Below are positions 54,801-63,093 of a stretch of 64,000 nucleotides of DNA, piece by piece (within the stretch, counting starts at the first letter, position 1; every line of letters begins with the position of its first letter). The notes beneath the pieces are model-generated. The model ran no database searches, was not told the origin of the DNA, and worked only from the letters and a program-made list of their open reading frames with translations. The stretch comes from CAVREM01 sp963728825 (GTDB lineage Bacteria; Acidobacteriota; Vicinamibacteria; Vicinamibacterales; CAVVIG01): assembly GCA_963728825.1 (NCBI GenBank), contig CAVSLA010000005.1, forward strand, positions 638,883 to 702,882. Direction: 5' to 3'. Both the position numbers and the translations under genes were made by a program.

Positions 54801-57010
54801 CGCACCGGGGGTCGCGTACTGGCTGAGTATGCCGGTCGGGCCGCGCGAACGGCCGATGAGCGATCGCGAACGGCGGCTGCTGCGCAGGACGGCCCGGAAG
54901 ACGTGGCGCTTCTACGAGGCGTTCGTCACGGAGGCCGACGGGTGGCTGCCACCGGACAATTATCAAGAAGGCGAGGAGCCACGCATCGCGCGACGCACCT
55001 CCCCCACCAACGTCGGCATGACGCTGTTGTCGACAGTGGCCGCCCACGAGCTCGGGTACCTGACCACGGATGCGCTCGTCCAACGTCTGGATCGCACGCT
55101 CACGACGCTCGAAGGGCTCGAGCGGCACAAGGGCCACTTCCTCAACTGGTACGCCACTGACACACTGGCGCCCCTCCACCCTCGGTACGTGTCAACGGTG
55201 GACAGCGGCAATCTCGCGGCGTCTCTCATTGCCGTCACGCAGAGCCTGCTGGCCCTCGCCGAGCGACCTCAGGCGCGCGCCCAGTTGCTCGAGGGCATCA
55301 TCGACACGGCCGACCTGCTGGCGCTCGCCTCGTGGTCGAGCACCGCAACAGATCAATCCGACCGCGAGACCGTCTCGCGGATCAATGGCCTCGCCCGGGC
55401 GATCGTCACGGAGGCCGGACGCGAGCTCGCCGGCGGCAGCTCCGGCGCACTGATGACCCTGCGTGATGATCTCGGATCGACAGCCTGGCCTGCCGTTGGT
55501 GGCGAGGCCCTGGGTGAAGCCGTCAACGAGATCGCGTTCTGGACCCGGGCGGTTACTGAGAGCATTGATGCGCTAAGGGGCCCAGCGGCCGGACCCATCG
55601 TCAATCTCACGAGTCTCGCCCGACGGGCGGCGGCGCTCGCCGACAGTATGCGGTTCGAATTCCTCTACGACCGGCGGCGCCGGATTTTCTCAATCGGTTA
55701 CCGTCTCGCGGATGCCGAAGGCCCCGGGCGCCTTGATGCGTCCTTCTACGATCTGCTGGCCTCGGAATCACGACTCGCCAGCTTTGTCGCGATCGCGAAA
55801 GGCGACGTACCGCAGCATCACTGGTTCCATCTCGGCAGGATGGTGACCAACATCCACGGCCACGCCACGCTCCTCTCGTGGGGTGGGACGATGTTCGAGT
55901 ACCTGATGCCGCAGCTGCTGCTGCGCGGGTATCCGGGGACGTTGCTCGACCAGAGCTGTCGTGCGAGTCTGCGCCGCCAGATGGAGTACGGAAAAGAGCG
56001 CCGGGTTCCCTGGGGGATCTCGGAGTCCGCGTATGCGTTCACGGACCGGGCCGGCAACTATCAGTACAAGGCGTTCGGCGTCCCGGGCCTGGGGCTCAAG
56101 CGAGGGATTGCCGACGATCTCGTCGGTGGCGCCCTATGCCACGGCGCTGGCCGGCCTCATCGATCCCCCGGCCGCGGTTTCGAACCTCGTCCAGTTGACG
56201 CGACAGGGTATGGATGGACGGTTCGGCTTCTACGAGTCGATCGATTACCGGCCGGGCCGACCCGCGGCCGATGACGAATCGTCGTCACGCCACGCCGCTC
56301 CGAAAATCATCCGTGCCTTCTTCGCCCATCATCAAGGCATGTCGCTGGTCGCGATGGCCAATGTCCTTCGCGACGATGTTTTTGTAGAGCGATTTCATGC
56401 CGACCCGCGGGTCAGGGCGACCGAGCTCCTGCTGCAGGAACGGGTCCCGCGAGAGGCCATTCTTTCCGAAGCGCGGCCGGCCGAGGGGGCCACTGCGGTG
56501 CCGTCGATTGGCGTCGTTCCGTCGAGGCGCTTTCGGACACCTCACACGACCAGCCCGCACACGCATTTCCTGTCGAACGGTCGCTACACCGTGGCACTCA
56601 CGCATGCCGGAGGTGGCTCGAGCACCTGGCGCGGTGTCTCGGTCACCCGCCGGCGTGAGGACCGCACCTCCGACGCGGGCGCGCATTTCATTTACCTCCG
56701 CGATCCGTGGTCGCGCGAGGTGTGGTCGCCGGGCTACCAGCCAATCTGTCGCGAAGCGGACGAATACGAGGCGGTGTTCGAGCTCGAGAAGGCGACCTTC
56801 CGGCGGCGCGATGGCGACCTGGAAACGCAGCTTCAGGTCGTCGTCTCACCTGAAGACGATGTAGAGGTTCGCCGGCTGTCGATCACGAATCGCGGCGATC
56901 GGCCACGGGAGGTCGAGGTGACGAGCTACGCCGAGATGGTGCTCGCCCGTCCCGAAGACGATCTCGCCCACCCGTCGTTCGCCAAGCTGTTCATCGAAAC
57001 GGAGTACGAC
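51891..57010 (+). pseudogene. Cyclic beta-1,2-glucan synthase-like gene (NdvB-type), frameshifted and 3'-truncated
   Basis: The gene encodes about 1700 residues where NdvB-type enzymes have about 2800. The N-terminus has AAEWLLDNFHIIVAALRDIHHDLPSGFFRRLP. A membrane-linked GT84 domain follows: two helices at about 390-430, TMVIIPTILDSVERARELAAHVEVQALGN, YCITLDSDTRLPRDAARHLIGT (DxD) and ARRQHRWIRGDWQILLWLFPF (QxxRW-like). Next is a glycoamylase-like module (RRTSPTNVGMTLLSTVAAHELGYL, GISESAYAFTD) and the start of the GH94 beta-sandwich, ending at AKLFIETEYD. An extra G at 56125-56126 shifts the frame; the conserved reading is DDLVVAPYATALAGLIDPPAAV. A second shift near 51920 is possible (ATG 51891 versus ATG 51919). 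The GH94 catalytic domain is missing, cut at the 57010 join. Confidence 0.85.
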
Positions 57011-57015
57011 ACCCA

Positions 57016-57966
57016 TTCGATCGTCAGCTGCCGGGCCAGATCCCACCGCGTGGCGCCAAGCGCGGTGCGCACGGCGAGCTCACGGCGACGCGCCAGACCG
57101 GACGCGAGCAATAGATTGGCGACGTTGGCGCAGGCAATCAGCAGCAGAAGACTCACCGCGCCCATCAGCACACGAAGTGGCTGCTTCACGCCGGCGACAA
57201 CGATCTCCGGATACGACTGCACGTCGATCCCGTGGTTGTGTCCAAACTCCCTGGCGAGCGTCGCGCCGAGCGCCCGCATCTCCTGCTGCGCCTGCGAGAG
57301 CGTGACGCCAGGCTTCATGCGTCCATAGGTCGCCAGGAAATGATTGCCGCGGTTCTTCGCATCGAACTGACGCTGGACCGGCACGAAGAACTCGGCTCGG
57401 CGGTGCGCGAATGTCGCCGGCATGACGCCGACGATCTGGTACGGCTCGCCATCGATGTTGATCGACCGTCCCAACACCTGCGGGTCCGAGGCGAAGCGTC
57501 GCCGCCAGTAGCCGTCGGTGAGCACCACCACCTTGGGTCCGCCGCTTTGACCTTCGGCCGCGGAGAACCAACGGCCTATCGCCGGATTGAGGCCGAAAAC
57601 CTCCTGCAACGACGCCGTCGCGCCCGCCGCCTGCACCCGTTCCGGCTCTCCCGCGCCGGTGACGACCATGAAGTTGGTGAACGACCCGCCAAGCGCCGCG
57701 AAGGCGCTGCTCCGCGATTTCCAGTCGTGATGCTTTTCAAACGACGCCGGGCAGGTCGAGCACGCAGGCTGAGTGTCGTAGACCATCACCAGTTGCTCGG
57801 GATTGGGGAACGGCAGCGGCTTCAGCAGGACGCCGTAGAAGAGGCTGAAGACCGCGGTCGTGATGCCGATGCCGAGCGCGAACGCCACCACGGCGAATGC
57901 ATTGACCGCGCGCAGGCGCATCAGCGATCGCCAGGCCAGCCGCAGATCCTGGATTGTCCGGTTCAT
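57016..57966 (-). pseudogene. ABC transporter permease (MacB/FtsX), 3'-truncated at the glucan-synthase join
   Basis: The 5' 317 codons of an ADOP-related permease lacking the ADOP N-terminal domain: MNRTIQDLRLAWRSLMRLRAVNAFAVVAFALGIGITTAVFSL, a MacB periplasmic core (LVMVYDTQPACSTCPASF, DGYWRRRFASDPQVLGRSINIDGEPYQIVGVMPATF) and the first FtsX helix LLLLIACANVANLLLASGLARRRELAVRTALGATRWDLARQLTIE. Homology stops at 57016 and the open frame runs on into the antisense of the glucan-synthase gene, giving a meaningless tail. A whole permease of this kind has about 800 residues, so more than half is missing. It converges on, and is truncated together with, the glucan-synthase gene. Confidence 0.82.
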
Positions 57967-58080
57967 GGGCCGTTAGACGGAGGAAAGGCCGCGGGCGTTG
58001 TTGGCATTCGGGCGCGGCCACCGTGAGTTTTCGGCGATTCGGCGGTTCGGACGGGCGTAAGAATCGCCGCGAGGTTCCCC

Positions 58081-58587
58081 ATGAAAACGGCTGTGTCGTC
58101 AGCTCTGCTGCTCGTCGTCGTTCTATGTGCCTCCTGTTCGCAACCCGCCCCGCCTCCGCCTGCTCCGCCGCCTGGACCCGATCTCGGGGCCGCGGAGCGC
58201 GCGATCCGCGATGGTGACGCCCGCTGGCTGAAAGCCGCGCAGTCGCGCGATGCGGCTGGCGAAGCCGCGTCGCTCGCGTCGGATGGCATCGCGTATCGGG
58301 AACACCACGAGCCGCTGGTTGGTCCGGCGGCGTTCCAGGCGTACCTCGAAAAGGAATACGCGGCCAATCCCAAGTCGAGCACGTCGTGGACCACGGATAC
58401 GGTGCGGGTCGCGGCGTCAGGTGACGTCGGGATCCAAACCGGCACGTACCACACCAAGGGCGTTGGGCCGAAGGGCGCCAGCGAAGATCGAGGACGCTTC
58501 GTCACGGTGTGGAAAAAAACCGGCAACGACTGGAAGGTCTCACACGACATCGCGACGTCGACGGTGCCCGAGCCGGCGAAGAAGTAA
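58081..58587 (+). CDS. DUF4440/SnoaL-like lipoprotein
   Basis: A 168-residue lipoprotein: signal MKTAVSSALLLVVVLCASCSQ with a lipobox CASC, a proline-rich spacer (PAPPPPAPPPGPD), then an NTF2-like domain of the DUF4440 type: LGAAERAIRDGDARWLKAAQSRDAAGEAASLASDGIAYREHHEPLVG, VRVAASGDVGIQTGTYHTKG and GRFVTVWKKTGNDWKVSHDIATS. The W-K-H-D ending is the family signature. The cone-shaped fold often binds small ligands; no catalytic residues are assigned. GAGG precedes the ATG. Confidence 0.9.
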   Translation: MKTAVSSALLLVVVLCASCSQPAPPPPAPPPGPDLGAAERAIRDGDARWLKAAQSRDAAGEAASLASDGIAYREHHEPLVGPAAFQAYLEKEYAANPKSSTSWTTDTVRVAASGDVGIQTGTYHTKGVGPKGASEDRGRFVTVWKKTGNDWKVSHDIATSTVPEPAKK

Positions 58588-58628
58588 TGAGCGTGAACCG
58601 GGCGGCAGCCGTCTTGCTGCCGCCCGTC

Positions 58629-59057
58629 TCACTGCCGGCTCACCCGGATCGACATGATGCAGTCGTTGAGGCCACCCTTCCGGCAATCGCCATTCACGAG
58701 AACCAGGTTGGGTGTGTCCGCGACGACGTTCAGGAACTGACCGCGATAGTTGGCGCGGTCGTAAATGGTCGCGCGCCAGCCCGGCGCCACGCGGATAGAG
58801 GAAATGCAGGAGGCCCACGAGTCGAGATCCAGCTCCTGTTGCTCGCGTGTACAGGGACCTTTGTAATCCTCGAGGTTCGCGATGTCGTCATCTACATGCG
58901 CGGCGGCGCCCTGGTACTCAGCGTCCTGATAGATGACGATGCCTTCCGTCAGCTCGGTCGGCGCGGTGGGTAACTTGAGTTGACAACCGATCGAGAGACC
59001 GGCTGCGATCAGCACGGTCCCGAGGTGCCTGTTCGAAATGGGGATCATCCCCTCCAT
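58629..59057 (-). CDS. beta/gamma-crystallin-like lipoprotein (peptidase inhibitor I36-like)
   Basis: A 142-residue protein starting MEGMIPISN after GAGGTG; a lipobox at about LSIGC makes it a lipoprotein. Two Greek-key units are visible: GIVIYQDAEYQGAAAHVDDDIANLEDY and WRATIYDRANYRGQFLNVVADTPNLV, the second followed by CIMSIRVSRQ. The [YF]x[YF]xG and SIRV elements are those of beta/gamma-crystallins and the I36 inhibitor group. Four Cys (GPCTRE, SCISS, GDCRKG, DCIMS) could form two disulfides. The start of MIPISN 9 nt downstream is an alternative. Confidence 0.8.
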   Translation of the reverse strand: MEGMIPISNRHLGTVLIAAGLSIGCQLKLPTAPTELTEGIVIYQDAEYQGAAAHVDDDIANLEDYKGPCTREQQELDLDSWASCISSIRVAPGWRATIYDRANYRGQFLNVVADTPNLVLVNGDCRKGGLNDCIMSIRVSRQ

Positions 59058-59075
59058 TAAACACCTCGGGTTTCT

Positions 59076-59113
59076 TTTTACGCTTTTCGTAAAACGACTC
59101 CCGGAGTCTTTTT
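59076..59113. terminator. Pair of hairpins between divergent genes; the second overlaps a Shine-Dalgarno
   Basis: TTTTACG-CTTTT-CGTAAAA (59076-59094) and GACTC-CCG-GAGTC followed by TTTTT (59096-59113). The second resembles a rho-independent terminator on the plus strand but lies directly before the ATG at 59115, and its right arm contains GGAG, the only Shine-Dalgarno for that gene. It may therefore attenuate expression instead of ending a transcript. Confidence 0.5.
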
Positions 59114-59114
59114 C

Positions 59115-59723
59115 ATGTCGCTGGATCTGCGGATCCTGCTGAGACCGAAATCCACCTTTCGGGAGCTGGCGGAGGCGCCGTTTCCGGCCGGGTTCCGGAT
59201 TGGCTGCCGGCGGCCGCTGTTTCTGACGTTCGTCCTCGCCTGCCTGGTGTCGCTGTCGACGACGAGCACCCTCACGGCACGCATCGCGCTGCCGTCGATT
59301 CCGGTCTGGAGCCACGTCGCCATCGTCGAGCTGCTGGCCCTCTACGCGGTGATTTACACGCGCCGCGCCCGGCTCCCGCTCTCGCGTGCGATTGATCTCT
59401 TCTTCGCCGGGCACGCCGCCTGGACGTTGCTCCTCATTCTCATCGTCGGGCTGATCGCCAGTCTTCCGCCCGTGCACTGGTGGACGATCATGATTCGCGT
59501 CGCAACCACCGGAATGGTCGTCGCGATCGTCTGGTCGGCGTACATCGACTTCTGGTTCTACCGGTTCGTCTTCGGCGCCCGCCCGGCGCGCGCGATTGGT
59601 GATTTGCTGCTCCACCGCGCGGTGACCTGGCTCGCCATGTTCACGATCTTCGCGGCGCCCGACATCTCGCCCACGGGCTTCGCGCGAGAGGTCACGGAAG
59701 CCGTCGCGGAGATTCTGCGATGA
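59115..59723 (+). CDS. Integral membrane protein, unknown
   Basis: A 202-residue protein with five hydrophobic segments: PLFLTFVLACLVSLSTTSTLTA, WSHVAIVELLALYAVIY, LFFAGHAAWTLLLILIVGLIASL, TGMVVAIVWSAYIDFWFYRFVF and VTWLAMFTIFAAPD. MSLDLRILLRPKSTFRELAEAP at the N-terminus recalls YIP1-type membrane proteins, but the similarity is weak. Its TGA overlaps the ATG of the PHP gene (ATGA), so the two are translationally coupled. The Shine-Dalgarno GGAG is in a hairpin. Confidence 0.72.
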   Translation: MSLDLRILLRPKSTFRELAEAPFPAGFRIGCRRPLFLTFVLACLVSLSTTSTLTARIALPSIPVWSHVAIVELLALYAVIYTRRARLPLSRAIDLFFAGHAAWTLLLILIVGLIASLPPVHWWTIMIRVATTGMVVAIVWSAYIDFWFYRFVFGARPARAIGDLLLHRAVTWLAMFTIFAAPDISPTGFAREVTEAVAEILR

Positions 59724-60601
59724 GCCGTTTGCGGATCGCTGGCGCGGTGCTGCTCGGCGCGGCGATTCTCGCCGGGACGGTGACCGATACCAGACGTCCG
59801 TCGCCCGCGCGGGTGCTCGGTGACTTCCACGTGCTCGCCGCCGACTTTCACGTCCACATGTTTCCACTCGGATGGTCGACGCTGGCGCCGTGGGACACGA
59901 TCGTCGAGGCGCGCCACCAGGGCCTCGACGTGATTGCGCTCGTGCCGCACAACATCACCTGGCTCGCCAAGATCGGAGAGTGGGTTGCGCAGTTCATTGA
60001 TGGTCCGATGGTGATCGTCGGCGAAGAGATCACCGCGCCGGATTACCACCTGCTCGGCGTCGGGATCGATCGCGCGATCTCGGCACGTCTGACGGTGACC
60101 GAGGCGATCGCCGAGGTTCACCGGCAGGGCGGCGTTGCGATCGCCGCGCACCCGTACGAGAACGCCGCGGCGGCGTTCGAGGTCGCATTGCGGGACCTGG
60201 ATGGCGTCGAGGTAGTTCGGCCGGAAGCCCAGAACGATCCCCGGCTGGGCGCGCAACTTCGCGCGTTCCACGACCGGGCGCGTTTGGCGAAAGGCGGGAT
60301 CACCGCCGTTGGCGATTCCGACTATCACGGCACAGGTCCGATGGGTTATTCGCGAACCTATGTTTTTGCGCGCGAACGCACGACGGCTGCGGTTCTCGAC
60401 GCAGTTCGCGATGGACGCACGGTCGTCTACGATCGCGACGTCGTCTACGGCGATCCGGCGATGATCCAACTTGCCGCTGAGGCGGGCGGCCTGCCCAACG
60501 ACGTGCCGGTGCTTCCGGCTCCGGGTCCGGCTGCTGCGTTCAGCCGCGTCGTCACACTGCTCCTGCTCGTCGGGGTCCTGCTGTTCAATCGATGGGATTG
60601 A
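59720..60601 (+). CDS. PHP-domain metal-dependent phosphoesterase, membrane-anchored
   Basis: A 293-residue protein with an N-terminal signal anchor (IAGAVLLGAAILAGTVT) and a C-terminal hydrophobic helix (VVTLLLLVGVLLFNRW). The PHP metal motifs are in order: AADFHVHMFP (HxH), ALVPHN (His), IVGEEIT (Glu), VAIAAHPYE (His) and AVGDSDYHG (D-x-H). PHP proteins are trinuclear-metal phosphoesterases acting on nucleotide or sugar phosphates; this one probably acts outside the cytoplasm. It is translationally coupled to the preceding membrane protein. The GVEVVRPEAQNDPRLGAQ segment lies in the usual place between the third and fourth motifs. Confidence 0.87.
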   Translation: MSRLRIAGAVLLGAAILAGTVTDTRRPSPARVLGDFHVLAADFHVHMFPLGWSTLAPWDTIVEARHQGLDVIALVPHNITWLAKIGEWVAQFIDGPMVIVGEEITAPDYHLLGVGIDRAISARLTVTEAIAEVHRQGGVAIAAHPYENAAAAFEVALRDLDGVEVVRPEAQNDPRLGAQLRAFHDRARLAKGGITAVGDSDYHGTGPMGYSRTYVFARERTTAAVLDAVRDGRTVVYDRDVVYGDPAMIQLAAEAGGLPNDVPVLPAPGPAAAFSRVVTLLLLVGVLLFNRWD

Positions 60602-60689
60602 GATGTGCGACTTCGGACACATTCCGCGAAGAAATCAACCTCAGTGCAACTTCGAACACCGTGATACCGTCGAATGCCGCGAGGATTTC

Positions 60690-61163
60690 ATGCACAGACG
60701 AACGTTTGGTCTAGCTCTGGTTCTGGCCACCGCGACGATGGCGTCCACATTCGCGCAGACGCAGACGCCGCCGACGGCATCCGCCGCCGGGAAAAATCTG
60801 GCGGTCACCGTCAACTACACCGGCAAGGGGCCTGTCGACGCCACCCACGGCATCCTGGTGTTCCTGTTCGATACGCCGAACATCAGCGGGCAGAGTCAAC
60901 CGGTCGCGCCGCCGCAGCTCATCAACAAGAACGGCGGCACGGTGACCTTCACCAACATCGGTGCGGCCACCGTCTATATCGCGGTCGTCTACAACGAGAA
61001 GGCCAACTATGACGGCACCGGCGGACCGCCTCCTGTCGGTACACCGGTCGCGATTCACTCGAAGGACGTCAAAGATCCGAATTCGCCTCCGCTTGGTGTC
61101 GTCCCGGGCCCCAAGGCGACGGTCAAGATCTCCTTCAGCGACGCAAACCGGTTCGGCGGGTAG
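60690..61163 (+). CDS. Secreted hypothetical protein, Ig-like
   Basis: A 157-residue exported protein: signal MHRRTFGLALVLATATMASTFAQ after GAGGA. The mature part is beta-rich: KNLAVTVNYTGKGPVDATHGILVFLFDTPN, GTVTFTNIGAATVYIAVVYNEKANYDGTGG and PKATVKISFSDANRF. The pattern of a strand, a Gly/Pro-rich loop and a strand is like transthyretin or other Ig-like carrier modules. No function is known. A long stem-loop terminator follows. Confidence 0.72.
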   Translation: MHRRTFGLALVLATATMASTFAQTQTPPTASAAGKNLAVTVNYTGKGPVDATHGILVFLFDTPNISGQSQPVAPPQLINKNGGTVTFTNIGAATVYIAVVYNEKANYDGTGGPPPVGTPVAIHSKDVKDPNSPPLGVVPGPKATVKISFSDANRFGG

Positions 61164-61175
61164 TTCGGTCCGCAA

Positions 61176-61247
61176 AGACCTCGGGTTTCGTTGTCGACGG
61201 GTTTTCACGGTCGACTTCAATCTTCACGAAACCCGAGGTCTCTTTTC
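61176..61247. terminator. Bidirectional terminator, 16-bp perfect stem
   Basis: AGACCTCGGGTTTCGT (61176-61191) pairs perfectly with ACGAAACCCGAGGTCT (61226-61241), followed by CTTTTC. The loop contains a second dyad, GTCGAC twice. It separates the convergent genes ending at 61163 and 61250. The arm CCTCGGGTTTC also occurs at 59064-59074. Confidence 0.85.
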
Positions 61248-61249
61248 AC

Positions 61250-61915
61250 TTACCGTTCGAACTTCGACAGATTCTTCGCGAGCAACGACCCCACGGGCGC
61301 GCCCGCCGTGGCGCGCTGCCGGTGCGCCGCGGCCGTCGCGCCTTCCTGCATTAGAAACGCCGCGAACTCCATCTCCGCATTCGCACCCGCCACCTGAATC
61401 GCCTTCCGCACCAGGCTGTAGCCTTCAACAGCGGCGCGGTTGTTGCGGAAGTCTGGCCAGAGGAGCTCGGCGCCCGCCAGCATGTCCCGACCGATCGCCG
61501 CGTGCCGCATCTGCCCGTACGACTCGATGAGATAGCCCGCGTCGAACCACGGCATCGGGTCACGCGAGTCCTTCGGAGTGGCCCTGGCGCGGTCGAGCAC
61601 CGCCTTGAGCAGCGCGTCGGCGACTTTTACATCCTGGCTGGCGTAAATCGTCGCCCGGCGCATTGTCTCCATCCGCGCCAGGACCGGCGTCGACGGCGTG
61701 AGCAGCCGCAGGGTGTCCGCGGTCAGCTTCTGGAGATCGTACGAACGGTCCGGCGTATTCCAGCCCGGTCCCGGCCCCCAGGGCAACATCGCGGTCGACC
61801 CGGTATCGAAGGGATGGCAGATGAGCGGCGGCCCCGCCTCCGCGGTGCCCGTCATCGTCACGAACACGGCGGCCGTCGCGGCCAGTTTGAACAGACGTTC
61901 TACTGTCTTGAGCAT
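61250..61915 (-). CDS. Secreted hypothetical protein
   Basis: A 221-residue exported protein; AAGGAGA precedes the ATG. Signal MLKTVERLFKLAATAAVFVTMTGTAEA, then GPPLICHPFDTGSTAMLPWG, a recognisable start of a family of uncharacterised acidobacterial proteins. The remainder is helical (LQKLTADTLRLLTPSTPVLARMETMRRATIYA, VADALLKAVLDRARATPKD, AAIGRDMLAGAELLW), perhaps TPR- or alpha-solenoid-like. The function is unknown. Confidence 0.75.
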   Translation of the reverse strand: MLKTVERLFKLAATAAVFVTMTGTAEAGPPLICHPFDTGSTAMLPWGPGPGWNTPDRSYDLQKLTADTLRLLTPSTPVLARMETMRRATIYASQDVKVADALLKAVLDRARATPKDSRDPMPWFDAGYLIESYGQMRHAAIGRDMLAGAELLWPDFRNNRAAVEGYSLVRKAIQVAGANAEMEFAAFLMQEGATAAAHRQRATAGAPVGSLLAKNLSKFER

Positions 61916-62021
61916 GTGTCGTCTCCTTACACGCTCAGACGACAGGCGACGCTGCGTGTCAGGTCAGCTGCGACGTCGGGACCGTGACGTAACGGTTACT
62001 TACGCTCCGCAAAGGCCTAAG

Positions 62022-62064
62022 GGCGCAAAGGCTCAAAGGCGCAAAGGCTCAAAGGCGCAAAGGC
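62022..62064. repeat. Short tandem repeat
   Basis: GGCGCAAAGGCTCAAA at 62022-62037 and 62038-62053, then a partial copy to 62064, preceded by a diverged unit from 62008. The inner period is 8 nt (AAAGGCNC). It lies in the 245-nt gap upstream of the TolB-like protein, next to a small dyad GTAAC-G-GTTAC at 61989-61999. Confidence 0.85.
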
Positions 62065-62160
62065 CAGGAGGCGTGGTCGGGCGTCGTTGGTTTGGGGAGC
62101 CAGCCACGAACGAGAGTTGGGATCTTCCTTCGTGAAGGGATTCGCGGGATAGTGGGACCA

Positions 62161-63057
62161 GTGCCTACTGCAGATCAGATCAAGGCGCAGCTCGAGCGCA
62201 TTCTTGCGAGTGCGGGCTTTGCTGGGTCGGACAGGCTTCGACGGTTCCTCAAATACGTCGTCGAGCGTTCGGTCGCGGGTGAAGGCGGGCAGCTCAAGGA
62301 GTACGTGATCGGGCGCGAGGTGTTCGACCGCGACGATCAATACGATCCCCGGATCGATTCGATCGTTCGGGTCGAGGCGGGCCGCCTGAGGACGAAGATC
62401 GACGAGTACTACAACGGTCCTGGTCGGGAGGATTCGGTCGTCATTCGATTGCAGCGCGGCAGTTACGCGCCAGTCTTTGAGGTACGGGTCCCGGAGACTG
62501 GACGAGGGGCGGCCGCGATTGCCGCAGCCACGCCAGAGGTTGACGCGCCACCAGTTCCGGTGCCGGCGCGGTGGCGGCTGCGAGTGGGTGTGATTGCGGC
62601 CGCGCTCGTGATCGCGGCGGTGGTCGCATGGCGTGTCGGCATCTGGGCCACGCCGGTGCGTCCGGTCCCGGAGCATTCGGTCGCGGTTCTGCCCTTTTCG
62701 AGTTACGCCAGCGACCCAAGTGAAGAACGGCTGGCCGCGCAACTCACCGATGGCGTGACCGGCGAGCTCGCGAAACTCGGAACGGTTGGCGTCGTCTCGC
62801 ACACGAGCGCGATGCAGTTCGCGGGTGCGCGCCGGCCAATACGCGAGATCGCCAAGACGCTCGACGCGGACTACATCGTCGAAGGCTCCATCCTGCGCAA
62901 CGACGGCCGTCTTCGCGTGCAAGTGCGGCTGGTGGACGCCGCGACTGACCGCAAGATCTGGGTCGAAGACTTCGAGGGCCCGGTGTCGAGCACGACGGAC
63001 CTCCATCGACGCATCGCGGCGGCGGTGTCGACTGCGATTCCGCGCCGGCGCGATTGA
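62161..63057 (+). CDS. Membrane protein with acidobacterial N-terminal domain and TolB/FlgO-like output domain
   Basis: About 298 residues; GTG 62161 is chosen because PTADQIKAQLERILASAGFAGSDRLRRFLKYVVERS is the usual beginning of the family; GTG 62152 is possible. The N-terminal part continues LKEYVIGREVFDRDDQYDPRIDSIVRVEAGRLRTKIDEYY, a charged module seen in many acidobacterial signalling proteins. A membrane helix (about 140-162, GVIAAALVIAAVVAWRVGIW) leads to SVAVLPFSSYASDPSEERLAAQLTDGVTGELAKLGTVGVVSHTSAMQF and DYIVEGSILRNDGRLRVQVRLVD, the TolB/FlgO-like domain. Relatives often carry TPRs after it; here the protein ends there. Role unknown, perhaps sensing. Confidence 0.8.
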   Translation: MPTADQIKAQLERILASAGFAGSDRLRRFLKYVVERSVAGEGGQLKEYVIGREVFDRDDQYDPRIDSIVRVEAGRLRTKIDEYYNGPGREDSVVIRLQRGSYAPVFEVRVPETGRGAAAIAAATPEVDAPPVPVPARWRLRVGVIAAALVIAAVVAWRVGIWATPVRPVPEHSVAVLPFSSYASDPSEERLAAQLTDGVTGELAKLGTVGVVSHTSAMQFAGARRPIREIAKTLDADYIVEGSILRNDGRLRVQVRLVDAATDRKIWVEDFEGPVSSTTDLHRRIAAAVSTAIPRRRD

Positions 63058-63069
63058 CGCCTGCCGTGA

Positions 63070-63093
63070 GGCGGGCTACAGCCCGCCGCTACG
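63070..63093. repeat. REP-like hairpin at gene end
   Basis: GGCGGGCT-AC-AGCCCGCC (63070-63087) followed by GCTACG. It resembles the other palindromes but has a different core and a 2-nt loop. It overlaps the last codons of the AddA-like gene. Confidence 0.5.
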
